Shown here: in pieces, positions 48,901-59,453 of the stretch | Layout of the letters: the number at the start of each line of letters is the position of its first letter | How positions within the stretch are numbered: position 1 is the first letter of the stretch | Source of the DNA: Coprinellus micaceus | Taxonomy: Eukaryota; Basidiomycota; Agaricomycetes; Agaricales; Psathyrellaceae | Length of the DNA: 64,000 nt | NCBI GenBank assembly: GCA_951394405.1 | Contig: OX596334.1 | Span: 1,860,001-1,924,000 of the forward strand | Reading direction: 5' to 3' | Made by a program: the position numbers and the translations under genes | Notes under the pieces: generated by a model | What the model saw: only the letters and a program-made list of their open reading frames with translations | Databases searched by the model: none | Told to the model about the DNA's origin: nothing

Positions 48901-50975
48901 ACACCAAACAATACCTGTATTTGAATCTGATCAAGTTAAGTAGATCACACGAACTTTTATTAGCCGCATAGCGCTGCATGTCAGATACCTAAATATGCCT
49001 TTTATGTGGCTTCGAGTGCACTCAGTCAAAAGATATGGGACAGAAGGTGCCGGACCTTTAAGATCAGAGTGACTAGGCCCGCAGCCAAAAATGGAAACAT
49101 GGCCGTGACATGGGCGCCTCAGTGACCTTTGGCCTCGTCGTTGGCTCACCCAATCCGTTGGTGCAACAAAAAAGGCCATGGTAGTCGTTTATCTACATTT
49201 AGAATACATTCCCACCCTAACAATATTTACATCTCGAGAGGGACGCTAAATGGCGCATAATGGGCTCAAAGAGCACCCTGTTACGGGTTTTGGCGTCACA
49301 GTGTGATAAGTGTGACAGGGGCCAGCCGCGTGACATACGGGGATTGGACACCCCCAAAATAAATAATTCGAGGGCACCTAGTGGTTCTCACAGGACGACC
49401 TGAGGCCGATGTGTACTTGGAAGTTTCAATGTGCTTGCCAATCGCATGCGGCAATCCTGCAAACGGTCGTGGGTCGTGCTTGCCTGAAACATCAAGGTCA
49501 AAAATACTGCCGGACAACCCCTAGAATGACAACGAAATCTTGAGTGAATGCGATACGTACAAAAAGCACGAGGAAGGAAGGATGCTCACAAGGACCGATG
49601 GTGAGTGGTTCCTAGACCGGTTACCGTCGCTCCATGAGCAAAGGGTCGATAATAGAGAATCCTCCACCCTCATTCTCCGCTAGCCACCAGTCTGCATAAG
49701 ACCTCAGTATTTGCGGGAAATGAGCATGCTGCATGAGCCAACTTGCGTTCGCGTCACCGGTCGGACTCCGAAGCCTACGCCACACCCTCATGTTTTGATG
49801 GCTCAGCAGCGGGAGATAACGCGAACGTCCCGCCAACAGCCCGGGCCCAGTGCCGTTTGTACCTTCATGTTCGTCGTGTCGTCACCATGCGGCCTCCTGT
49901 GAAGGCCCTAATATAATGGGGATGATGGAAGGCAGGGTGGAGCAAACGACATTGACTATCTGTGCTACAGGCCTATCCTATTTGGCACACAGGCCTGCAG
50001 GGGCATGTCGTGCAATTGCCCGTAGAAACGACCCAAGCATAGCACGTGATTTCGATCAGCAGCGAGGTTGAGTAACATCATGATTTACTGTACATCACCG
50101 GCGCTTATTACCTTCGGCCAATCTCCATTAAACACCTTTGCTTTAGTGGTGTGGCTCTGTGTCATGCCGAAGGCGTACGAGGGGTCAATCAAGCGTGAGC
50201 CTCAGTTTTAACCCTGAGTACTAGGGTGCTTGTCGGAAGTACCGTGCGATGGTGGTATCATTGCGCACGGGCGCCTATTTGGCGATACACGCTTGCCTTC
50301 CATATTCACAACTCCGCTTCGAGTACAAAGCAGCAGGCCACACCTCAGTGCACACAACGCAAGGATTAAACATGTTTCCAACGGTTCTATTGTAACAATA
50401 GCCTGCTGGATATCGCTTTCATACTGCCTTTTCGGGCACACCAGGCCCTAAGGGGTCGTCAGATTGTCCTGATCCTGGCCCGCTACATGCCCTGTCCACG
50501 CACTTAGCCTCGATAAGGTGAAACACATGAGAAAAACCTCTATTCAAGGGTGTTCGACCTTTTGAACACGTCACCCTTATGGCCTTACTGGGAAGACCCT
50601 GCGCGCTCGAGAGAAAATATTCCGTTTAATACGGAAGGTTAGCCCTCCTCAGATGGATGATACACACCGACAGCCTGGCGCACAGATACCGCATTCCCAT
50701 CCAACCTGACAATGACCAAGGCTGGCCAAGTGGGGTAAGGTTGGGCCAATCGCCTCCTCCAATTAATGAAGGGGTGAAACTGCGTTGCTGCTTGTAGTAG
50801 AACTGGACGTGCGTAAAGGGAGTACACGAGGAGACCACACCTTGCGCCATCCGAAAATCCTGTACACTGGCCCATGCCGTGAACTTTATTAAAGCATAGC
50901 ACTCTTAAGTGACATCGATCAGTACTGGGCCTCAAATTTCCCCCAGACGACACCAGCATCCTCGAAATCCTCATC

Positions 50976-52044
50976 ATGACAGATGCTAAAGCTAGGGCCG
51001 ATATTCTTGCACGCCTTGAGGAGGTGTTCCAAGATCCTAACGCAGGCTCGTGCGCCGGCGTCCGCGGTGTTGCGAGCGTTATTCAAAAGTGGCAGAAGGC
51101 AGTAAGTGATGCATTCACGTTTTCCATTTAGGACCCGATCTCAACCGATATGTTTTTAGGCGGTCCAGACGAAGACGGTGGAACGGCTGGACCTTGTCGC
51201 GCCATCGTATGGTCGTCTGGAGAACCCAGCGAACATCCTCATGGACGGGTTTCTCCTGGAACTCGTCGCAGATTCTGTCACAGCGCTGGAACATCTGCGC
51301 CAGAGAGGCTTATCTCTGAGTTGGGAATCGATCATCTCCGCGTTCAAGCAATCGAATAGTATGGAGCTGTGGGGTGACAAAAGCGTAGATGAGCGTAAGT
51401 ATTTCCAGATAAAGGAAAAACAGTGGGGCTCGAAGAGCACCGTCGACCAAAGTGTTCCCAACCAAGTGGGTACCCTGTCTCCAATCCACTCTGTATGGCT
51501 ATATGCTGAAAGGAATGCAGCTGAAGGCTTGGCTCGGCCAGCTCATAGGGGACGACGACGTCCTCGAGATCCACTCCGCGCTTCCCTCGCAGCTGTCCGA
51601 CATTGTGGCCAATACTGGCGTGCTGCGCGATAGCGAAAGTAAAGCCGTTGGCAAGGTGGAGAAGGAGTTCCTCGAGGTTGGCATACTTCGGTATCCAGAC
51701 ATCACGAACCCGTACATCCGGGTGAGTCTTTTGGACTTTCGGTACTTCAGCCTTCCGTTCAATAACCAGACTCCTGATCTATGCGATAGGTGTTCCGTAT
51801 TTCGCTCTCAGCGTGGGCTACATGCGAGCGCAAGACCATGAAACTCAGGGTCGTGAACAAGAACGGAGTCTCAGGCCGTAAGCTATAATCATCGCTAGCT
51901 GTTAGCTGTTGACTTAACATTGCACTGAACTCGAAAATAGATTATCAAACTTGCTGCTTCAAGCCTCGGGAGGGTTACATCGAGGAGATGCGGAAAAGAG
52001 TGATGGAAGTAGCTCTTGCAAGCAGCACTCCTCTTCGCGGATAG
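50976..52044 (+). CDS. Module gene f: unknown family, subfamily 3 (paralogue of e)
   Basis: Complete five-exon gene: 50976-51101, 51160-51474, 51521-51721, 51790-51877 and 51941-52044. These sum to 834 nt, 277 residues, with phases 0,0,0,1 exactly as in gene e. Motifs: DILARLEEVFQDPNAGS, VIQKWQKA, APSYGRLENPANILMDG, LSLSWESIISAFKQSNSMEL, KYFQIKEKQWGSK, LKAWLGQLIGDDDVLEIHSA, FLEVGILRYPDITNPYIR, VFRISLSAWATCERKTMKL and CCFKPREGYIEEMRKRVMEV. Each aligns with gene e. It lies on the opposite strand to e within its module and beyond the gene-free block, so this part of the module was rearranged. No known domain, no signal peptide; function left open. Confidence 0.68.
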
Positions 52045-52627
52045 ACGAGCTGCAACTACCTGTGTCCTTCACCCTCTCCTGACCCCGAACCGTTTGCTCG
52101 GCCGACAATATGGCCCGATTTCTGGCGCCCTCCTTCCTTTCGTCTCACGTTCCTGCCGTTTCCATGCCTCTATATCTTCATCGTTTTACCGTCGGCGCCT
52201 CGCCTAATGACAGGCTGCTCGAGTTTAGGCACCATCACGTCGCTTGCGCTGCTTGGACTCCGTCGTCCTTATCGTTACGATTACCAGTTTTCCTTACCCA
52301 TCTCAAATACCGCCGCCACATGTAGTTGCGCTCATTCTTCCCCAAGGCGACGCTCGTTGGGATTCCTATTTCATCAAAATCCCTGGTGGAATTCGGTGAC
52401 TAGAGGACAGGATATTTATATTATGGTTTATGGAAGGAGGAACTTGCCTATGGAATCGTCTGGCTTCTTTGTGTGAGTTCTTCGTCTCTATGGTGCTATT
52501 CGTGGCGGTCGTGTTGTCACCATGAGCACCTATTTGTATGGTTCATGAGGGTTCAAACACGTTCATGCTGGGCTGGTCCTTGCATACATTGCCCCACACT
52601 TCTACAAGATACAGCGGATGAGAGGCC
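52045..52627. other. Intergenic between convergent genes, no gene seen
   Basis: Space between the stop of gene f and the stop of ALG5. Frames are short and lack motifs. It should contain both 3' UTRs. Confidence 0.45.
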
Positions 52628-53937
52628 TCAATCACCCTTACTGCTCCCCTTATCCACTATCGTGGCCCCTGGACCCTGCCCAGGCTGCCACCGACCCACG
52701 ACCATGTTCGCCCTCACCACCACAAGATCCCTCAACATCTGGATGCTGGCAGTGACCACATTCAACTTGCTCCCCGCAACCTCATGCCACTCCACTGGCA
52801 CTTCCCCCACCTCGATCCCCAACGCCTTAGCGATCAACAGCAGCTCGACATCAAATATCCACGTCGGGAGGTGCTGAGAAGGGAACATTTGCTGCGCAGC
52901 ACTTCGAGAGAAGAGTTTGAACCCGCACTGGGTGTCCCGAATGTGGCCCACACCAACAATCCGCAGGATTGTGTGTAGCCCGTACATCAGGATGTTACGG
53001 AGCAACGAGCGCTTAACGACAGCTTCCGTTTTCACCAGATGCGCGCGACTCCCAACGACCACCGCCCGCTCGCCCTTGGTCGTGGGTTTCCCAATGATCT
53101 CGTCCATATTACTCCAGAGAGCAGCCAAATCCTCGATTCGACTCGCTCCGTCCGCATCGGCCATGAGGAGACGCTCGCCGCCCGCGTGCAGCATCCCATG
53201 CCGCACCGCACCGCCCTTCCCGATGTTCTTCTCGAGAGTGACGACCTTGATATCGGTGTTGGGGTACTTCGTGCGGGCCAGAGAGAGAGCGAATGATGAC
53301 GTGGAGTCTGTAGAGCCGTCGTCTACGATGATGATTTCGAATGTGCGGCGACGTGACGATGACGGCTGGGACCGCCGGGGCTTTGCTGAGCCATTCGTGG
53401 ATCCGTTGGGCGAAAGCTTCGGTGAAGCCTTGGATTTGTGTGTCGTGGACGCCTTCTGCCACCCCTCGCCTTCCAGGTATGACACGGTGGCGTCGAGCAT
53501 GGCGGGTAACCGTTCTGTCTCATTGAAGGCAGGTACTATGATGCTCAGTTCAACTGATGCGGGATCTTCGAGTTTGGGTAATGGTAGAGGCTCCTTGAAG
53601 TTGTGCGTCGAGAGATACAGCAGCTCCGAGGGATGGGTGAGGATTGGCGGGGGTGACCATAGTAGGAGGAGGAAGTATGACTGTTCAAACGAGTCCGTGT
53701 AAGCGTTGCGTACAAGCAGGTGGAAGTTAAAATCAGCACAGGGTGACTTGCACCACTGACCCGAGGGTTTCGTCTTCGCTGCAGCGCAAACCAGCAAGCT
53801 GGTGCCTGCAGCTCGAAGAACAAGGATGAAGGGCGATCATCATCCGCTGACATACGGATTGAAAGACTTACCAGGACCAATCCCACTACGATAACCCCAA
53901 GAGCGCCGTAAACGACCGTGGTTCCGTCGAGTGTCAT
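52628..53937 (-). CDS. ALG5: Dolichyl-phosphate beta-glucosyltransferase
   Basis: ER membrane enzyme that transfers glucose from UDP-glucose to dolichyl phosphate, making the donor for the last glucosylation steps of the N-glycan precursor. Two exons, 53937-53872 and 53680-52628, sum to 1119 nt, 372 residues. The 22-residue first exon and the start of exon 2 join into one N-terminal membrane anchor (GALGVIVVGLVL/SYFLLLLW), followed by HPSE. The GT-A catalytic domain shows ELSIIVPAFNETERLPAML, FEIIIVDDGSTDST, LEKNIGKGGAVRHGML, the metal-binding MADADGASRIEDL, VVGSRAHL, MYGLHTILRIVGVGHIRDTQ and CGFKLFSR. A Ser/Lys-rich insert of about 35 residues (KASTTHKSKASPKLSPNGST) sits between the first two motifs, longer than in yeast. 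The 191-bp first intron is unusually long. Confidence 0.9.
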
Positions 53938-54398
53938 CCTATAGCAAGTTGGCGCCCCTGTCGAGGAGAGGAATATGCCTGAATTACTGTAACGAGCTTC
54001 GAAGGGGCTTGATGTCAACCAGGGTTTGCTGAAGACTGCTGGATGATAAGGCGCTGCCGGAGGTGGTCAGGGCCGACAGCTGGCCTCGTGGTCACCCAGC
54101 AACGAACAGGCTAGTGGATAGTGGGGAGGAGGGAGATGGGGAAAGGAGAACTCGGGTGACACGTTCCATGAGCGCGACCACGTCGGTTCTGGGACGCGGT
54201 GAAATATATCCGGCGTGAGAACGACTTTCTATTTACGGCGCGGAAGGTACGAGGAGGAGCGGGTCCATTTGCTCGAGCCTCGCAAGCCCTGAATTCGACC
54301 CAAACCCCAGACATTGGGCCCCGGCGAGACAAAAAGGCATCCCAGTCTCCCAGAGCAAGCCTATATAGTCCGCCCTGTGAGATGGCAAAAGATTCAAT

Positions 54399-54487
54399 GC
54401 ATTAAGAGGGAATCGAACCCCCGGCGGGTCGAAACAAGCGCGTTTCGACGATGGCAACGACCCAGGTTACCACTACCCCATTAATGC
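54399..54487 (-). tRNA. tRNA-Gly (GCC anticodon) with 19-nt intron
   Basis: Reads GCATTAA at the 5' end and TTAATGC at the 3' end, a perfect 7-bp acceptor stem. The D arm is GGGTAGTGGTAACCT. The anticodon stem GGTCG/CGACC is perfect, with loop TTGCCA...T. A 19-nt intron sits directly after the base 3' of the anticodon, the canonical position. The variable loop is CGCC and the T arm GGGGG-TTCGATT-CCCTC has one G-U pair. The mature length without intron is 70 nt, as in yeast tRNA-Gly(GCC). GCC is the common glycine anticodon. It lies in the 590-bp gap between ALG5 and the RING gene. Confidence 0.9.
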
Positions 54488-54595
54488 TGTGGGTGTTGCC
54501 CCGCTTTGGCCGCCATGTGCCCCAGCGAGCCAAGTCGCCCTAGTCCGAGCTGCACGCCCGCAAGAATGGGAGTGGATTTGGCGATACACATACAT

Positions 54596-55639
54596 CTAGA
54601 ATCTAGGAGCCGTAATGGAGTAGTCCCGCTGCTTCGTCGGTCCCCTGAGCGCTAGCAATGAAGTACTCGGCGCCCTGAAAGCAAACCTGAATGCACTCTT
54701 CCCGGCTGAACCACCAGGCGTTGAGCTATACTTGACCCTTTGCTTGGGTGTCTTCTGTCCATCACCCGAAGCCACCCTTCCCACCCCCTTGACGTCCCCC
54801 TCCATACTCATAGGGGTATACGGCTGGTAAGCATGAGATACATTCGCCGCCACCGTATCCCGATCGCTACCCTCAAACTTGTTCTCATCGTTGAAGACTG
54901 TCGTTCGGCGGCGCTTGAGTAGGCGTGGGCTATTGTCCGTCAAAGTTTGTGGCGTCTGTGGTGCTATGATTGAACTCGTTTGCGATTCTGTGAGCTGGTC
55001 GCGAAGGGCAAGTAATCGCGTCTCCAGTTCGTTCTTCTCGTTCTCGTAATCTTGATGTAGTTTCTCGAACTTGCGTTTGTAGTAATCTCCTCGTCGGTCG
55101 GCTGCTCGAACTTGTTCCTCGAGGGTAATATTGGCTATTCGTAAGTCGTCTGCTTGGCGTTTGTATTCGTCGCGTTCCTTTCGTGTATCATCTTCAGGCC
55201 ATTTGGAAAAGTGTATCCGGCGCATTGGTTGCGATACGAACGCACGGAACTTCCTTGGTACGGCATTAATCTATAGTCACAGCAGTTAGCAAACTCAATA
55301 GCCTAGCGATGGCCCCATCTAAGGGGAGGCGCACATCAGGTATGACTATCCATCGCCCCGAGTTAGCATTGCTCTAGCCACGGGAATGTTATGCGACACT
55401 CACACAAGTTGAAGTCCTGTTGGCAATTGGCGAGCGGGCACCGAGCCTTGAAGGCCAGCTTGTCATGGCCCGTCGCGTAATTCCCTATGCACGAGGAGCA
55501 GTAGACGTGACCTATAATCCAACCCATGATCAGCACTCTCTTGAACTATCTTCCATCACAGACATGGTGACTCACCGCATGGAATAGCCACAGGTTCCTT
55601 GAGGTCCTTCAAGCATATGGGACAGTGAATCGTCGACAT
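54596..55639 (-). CDS. RING-finger protein with C-terminal coiled coil
   Basis: Probable E3 ubiquitin ligase. Exons 55639-55576 (64 nt), about 108 nt near 55515-55408, an 11-nt micro-exon near 55340, and 55270-54596 sum to 858 nt, 285 residues. A C3HC4 RING starts at residue 6: CPICLKDLKEPVAIPCGHVY then CSSC, and later ARCPLANC. After the RING, INAVPRKFRAFVSQPMRRIH leads into a long coiled coil (KERDEYKRQADDLRIANITL, EEQVRAADRRGDYYKRKFEK). Then comes a Ser/Thr/Pro-rich tail with several SP/TP sites and basic patches (LLKRRRTTVF, KTPKQRVKYSSTPGG), suggesting a nuclear, phosphoregulated protein. Substrates cannot be inferred. The micro-exon TCATACCTGAT is required to keep the frame. Confidence 0.78.
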
Positions 55640-56117
55640 CTCTCGTAGGTGTGAGCCGAAGACTTGAGTGACGCGCCGATCGAGGGCAAGGTAGGGCGTG
55701 GGACGAGCCGAGTGAGGAGGAGGGGCGGAAACGACAGTCGGAAGTTGGTTGAAAGAAAGAGCAGGGCTTCAATGACGGAGCCTGCAAGGAGGATCTTGAA
55801 CGAGACTGACCGTGACAGCTCAGCATCGAACCCAAAAGGAGAAGCCGGGAGAACGACATTCATGACAGGCCATCAAACACGTGGTGCAATATATAGGCGC
55901 GCGTGCTAGGCGCCCAATGGTTTCATAGGGGTCGGGCGTTAATGGGGGGCTGGGAGCAAGGCCCGACGTATTTGAGTCATCAACGAGGTCCCAAATATAT
56001 GCCACGTTGATATTTCTGTCTTTCGAATAAGACATCCATTTTAGTTGGAACAGAAAGCATCACACAAAGTGCAAGCCAGAATCCCCATTCATACAACCAT
56101 CCAAGCTGCATACTCCC

Positions 56118-57890
56118 CTAGCCCTCTCGTTCCGCGTACTGCAAGTGTATGATCATCCCATCAATATCCACCCCATTGCCCCTCAGTTCATCAACCACGC
56201 CAAACTCCCACTGCGGTAGAATCCTCTCCTGAATGATTGTGACATTTTGCAAGGTCGGACTGCCCAGCTCTCTCCGCCTCTCAATAAACGTATATATCAC
56301 GGGGTCGGATATTCCACACGGGAGCCCCCTCGTCACTCGGATGGTGATCTCGCGTAGGTTGGGGCATACGATGTCTGATTCTCGCTTCGAGGTATCTTCC
56401 TCGTCGTCCATATCATCCCAGGAGTCAACGAACTTCGAATTATCGCCCCCCGTTGCGCGATACCCGGGCGTGAGCATCATGAGAGTACCCCCGCCCGTAA
56501 GGACACTGTCAGGGGATTCCTTTCTCTCCACGATACTCCAAGAATGGCTGGCATCGTCGAGAAGTTCCAGCACTTCGAGTCCCTTTGCACAACGAAGGAC
56601 GTTGCTGAGATCTTGGGGGCTGACCCTGTATGGACATACAGAGAGATGTCGAAGTGTCGAGGAATATTTCTTGACTGGGGCCATCAGGTGTCGCTCGCTG
56701 ATAATGCCGCTGTACGACAGCTTTTCGAGGGCAGGCAGCTCCAGTTTGTCAAAGAAATTATCGGGAACAGCGAGTTTGGAGATGGAAATGGAAGCCAGGT
56801 GTGGGAGTGAGACTGTGTCGGGTGTGTGTGTAGGGGGCGTCCCTCGGTCGAGGCCTTTAACGACGAAATACAGGTGTCGTAGTTGAGGGCATTCCGCAAG
56901 AACGGCCAGTAGAGTCCGTCCACGACTATCGTCCGCCATCCGGAGGCTTGTCAACCGCGAGCGGTCGAAAGGCAGGGCCTGAATGTAGTTTGCAGGAAGG
57001 TAGCCTGTAAATCCTATGCTTTGAACAGCAGGACCTTTGCACAGCACGCCGGCGTCGTCATGAAAAGGGTTCGGCACGGTTCCTTCCCCTCTAAACCTCA
57101 CGTCCACGTGCTCCAGGAGGGGTGTGGTAGGGTGAGGGAAGTTAATCATGCGGACCAAGAAAATCGAGCGGACACGGAGGGTCAGGCGTCTGCAACGTTG
57201 CAAGCCCGCAACGAACGCAACCCGTAGTGGCTTCGCAGCGGCATGCAGTTCTTCGATTTTGGTTTCGTCTGTTCCTTTGAGTGTCATCGATATTGGGAGG
57301 GTGGATGATCGCGACAAGTGAAGCTCAAGTAGCTTCGCGGCCGTTGGGTGCTCTTCGTCGTATCCTTCCTCCGTTGACTTGCTCGGATAGGTGATATGCG
57401 GGTTTGTCCAGAGCTCGGGCATGCTCAACGCCGTTTCGCGCCAACGACGGCAGACGTATGTGAGGAGGAACGGTGCCGACGTAGGGTGGACGTGATCCCC
57501 GTCGAGGTCTTTTCCCTTGGCAAGGAAAGGTTGCGCAGGAATTTCCGCGATGCAGAAGAGAAATATTGACCGAAGAATGTCTTCAGGGAGCGCACGGGCG
57601 GGCGAGAGCAGCGCCTCATGCTTCGCCACGTACCGCTGATACACCTTGCGCTCCTTTTTCAGCAGGTCCATTTGTAGCTTGAGGTTTGCAACGCGGTTGT
57701 CGAGGCCTTCAATCACGCGTCGGGGGTGCTTGAGGTGCCCATTGATTTTGGTTCTCTCCTCATCTGAGGGGACGTGGTTGGTGTCGAGGTGAGGTGCGAA
57801 GGGAGAGCTTTCGGGGTTGGGTTCGTGCATGTCGATGATGGTGGCAATGAACAGGGAAAGGAGGGGTCGGGAGCTATTGTCGTTCGCCAA
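56118..57890 (-). CDS. F-box-like protein, single exon
   Basis: Probable SCF substrate receptor of the large Agaricomycete F-box family. One open exon of 590 residues; the true start may be the internal Met at 57830 (MHEPNPESSPF). The architecture is typical: a short coiled coil (LDNRVANLKLQMDLLKKERK), then the F-box-like segment ALPEDILRSIFLFCIAEIPA followed, after a loop, by LLTYVCRRWRETALSMPELW. The remainder is a divergent leucine-rich domain (LTLRVRSIFLVRM, LTSLRMADDSRGR, LRHLYFVVKG, LEKLSYSGII, LRHLSVCPYRV, LEVLELLDDAS, LREITIRVTRGLP). No membrane segment and no introns were seen, in contrast to the other F-box gene in this window. The partner substrate is unknown. Confidence 0.78.
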   Translation of the reverse strand: MANDNSSRPLLSLFIATIIDMHEPNPESSPFAPHLDTNHVPSDEERTKINGHLKHPRRVIEGLDNRVANLKLQMDLLKKERKVYQRYVAKHEALLSPARALPEDILRSIFLFCIAEIPAQPFLAKGKDLDGDHVHPTSAPFLLTYVCRRWRETALSMPELWTNPHITYPSKSTEEGYDEEHPTAAKLLELHLSRSSTLPISMTLKGTDETKIEELHAAAKPLRVAFVAGLQRCRRLTLRVRSIFLVRMINFPHPTTPLLEHVDVRFRGEGTVPNPFHDDAGVLCKGPAVQSIGFTGYLPANYIQALPFDRSRLTSLRMADDSRGRTLLAVLAECPQLRHLYFVVKGLDRGTPPTHTPDTVSLPHLASISISKLAVPDNFFDKLELPALEKLSYSGIISERHLMAPVKKYSSTLRHLSVCPYRVSPQDLSNVLRCAKGLEVLELLDDASHSWSIVERKESPDSVLTGGGTLMMLTPGYRATGGDNSKFVDSWDDMDDEEDTSKRESDIVCPNLREITIRVTRGLPCGISDPVIYTFIERRRELGSPTLQNVTIIQERILPQWEFGVVDELRGNGVDIDGMIIHLQYAEREG

Positions 57891-58085
57891 ACAACTTCAT
57901 GATTGGCACAAGTGGAATCATGCCATCGTGACGTGACCCTTGGGCGTCTAACCAGGTACCTCCCGGACGACATACAGAAGCCCTTCCGATTTATCCAACT
58001 TCCTCTGTATCATATTATGTATAACCATTCCGCCAAGTCAAAGTTTCAACCACTCCGTACCCCATACCCCGTGCCTCCCCCTCAT

Positions 58086-59042
58086 TCAATCCTCTGGGTC
58101 TGGGTCTGGTAGCTTATACCCAAAAGGCTCCGACATTGGCACCTCCTCGCCCAACTCCATCCTCTCTCCAAATCCCTCTTCCACATCCTTGCCTTTGAAC
58201 TCCCCAATGTGACTCAGTGTGCGGACGAATAGGTTGTCGAAATCCTCCAGCAGGCCCATGCCTTGCAGCGTCCCCGACAGGTCATCGTCGCCAAGCTTCT
58301 GGTCAAGAAGCCACTCTTCTAGTGCGCTTTCGCCGCCAATGAGGAGGCTGCGGAGGCGCGTCGTGTCCGTTTGGTTTGGGAGGGTCGTTTTCACGTTGTC
58401 GTCGTCGTCGTCGTTACTCATTGCCCCATCCTCAACGTCGGTATGTAGGGTTATGCTGGACAGGCCGGACACGAGGTCGACTCCTTCAGCCGATTCCGGG
58501 TCCCACACTTGTCCTTCGAGAACGGCGAGCCATCCCTGGTCAAGATCGTCCAGAAAGTCCACCAAATCCTGCAGTACGTCCCGGACAACCGATAGGTCGA
58601 CACTAAGCGCTCTGGAAAGACCATGTTGCCGGGTCGCCTGGTCGACTCTGTACCCTGGGATAGAGCAAAAAATATCTCCCGTCAAGCGCAGGAGGTAATA
58701 CGTCCTCAAACCGGTGGAGGGATCGACGGGTGGAATTTGAAGCACCAGCGCGAGGATGTGCCGAACTTCTTCAAGGTACTGAGGTAACGAGCGGAGTTGG
58801 GATGATTCTTCAGTTCTAGAACCAAGATGAGATCAAAGAAATGCGGTGAGCAACGTAACTCCGCACCTTTTCTTATAGTTCCTCATGCACTGGAGGAGCC
58901 TGTCGTCGAGGTAGTTCACCAAACGCTGTTCCTGTCTCGACGTCAACGCTCGCCGCTGGGTCGTTCTGCTGGGCGCTTGAGAAGTGGGCGCCTCTCCATC
59001 GACGTCCATAGTAGAGTCATTCACGCTAGCTTCAATCGCCAT
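58086..59042 (-). CDS. Conserved-looking hypothetical protein, helical, acidic
   Basis: Not recognised. Two exons, 59042-58867 and 58815-58086, sum to 906 nt, 301 residues. The N-terminal 35 residues are disordered. A helical segment, LTSRQEQRLVNYLDDRLLQC MRNYKKR in two parts, crosses the intron into SSQLRSLPQYLEEVRHILAL and LVLQIPPVDPSTGLRTYYLL. Then come GDIFCSIPGYRVD, VVRDVLQDLVDFLDDLDQGW, an Asp run (SNDDDDDN) and LLIGGESALEEWLLDQK. The end is acidic with repeated Pro-Asp (KLPDPDPED). The order and the intact frame across the intron argue for a real gene. There is no catalytic motif, signal peptide or membrane segment. It diverges from the She3-like gene, so the two may share a 410-bp promoter. 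Confidence 0.65.
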
Positions 59043-59453
59043 GGTTCAGATGAAGATATAGATGGTATTGGACCATGATCGCAAGTTGTGGACAAGAGTG
59101 AGAGTAGATTAGATAATGGGGTGCAGACTGATAACGGCGGACCTACGCCTTCGAGTCCTAACAAACGCAAATATCTACCCAAACAGCCCCTCTGTTCTCT
59201 GGCAGCTTGCAAGTTGTGCACAAGCGTGCAGCACGCGCATTCGGCGGTGCCTCCTCGACGTCGACCACGGTCTCCATTCTCTTGTCCCTTTCCCTCTTAA
59301 AAGCAACGTGCCTTGGCCGCTGGACGCTCAGATATAGGCCAACCGTTCAAACTCAAGGATCAGGAGGGCACCAGAACCACAAGCTCCAACACAATTCAGC
59401 TCCTGTCGGAAACTGGAGTACCACCCCGCCCATCCACGGACATCCACAATTGA

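Larger units (their letters stand above)
46790..50975. other. 4.2-kb gene-free block rich in inverted repeats
   Basis: No coding gene could be supported between genes d and f. The block contains the TA-flanked element at 47514-47928, an inverted repeat around 48614-48893, a second pair of related inverted segments (48353-48425 and 49296-49365), a short perfect palindrome near 46927-46947 and an AT-rich core (about 48490-49250). Its gene-free nature contrasts with the compact genes on both sides, and it separates d from f where b and e are only 0.7 kb apart. It may be an insertion or a nest of decayed elements. Confidence 0.5.

Noticed and set aside
55572..55863. Small minus-strand frames upstream of the RING gene
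   Set aside because: They lie in the probable 5' leader of the RING gene, in frames unrelated to its start at 55639, and carry no motif.
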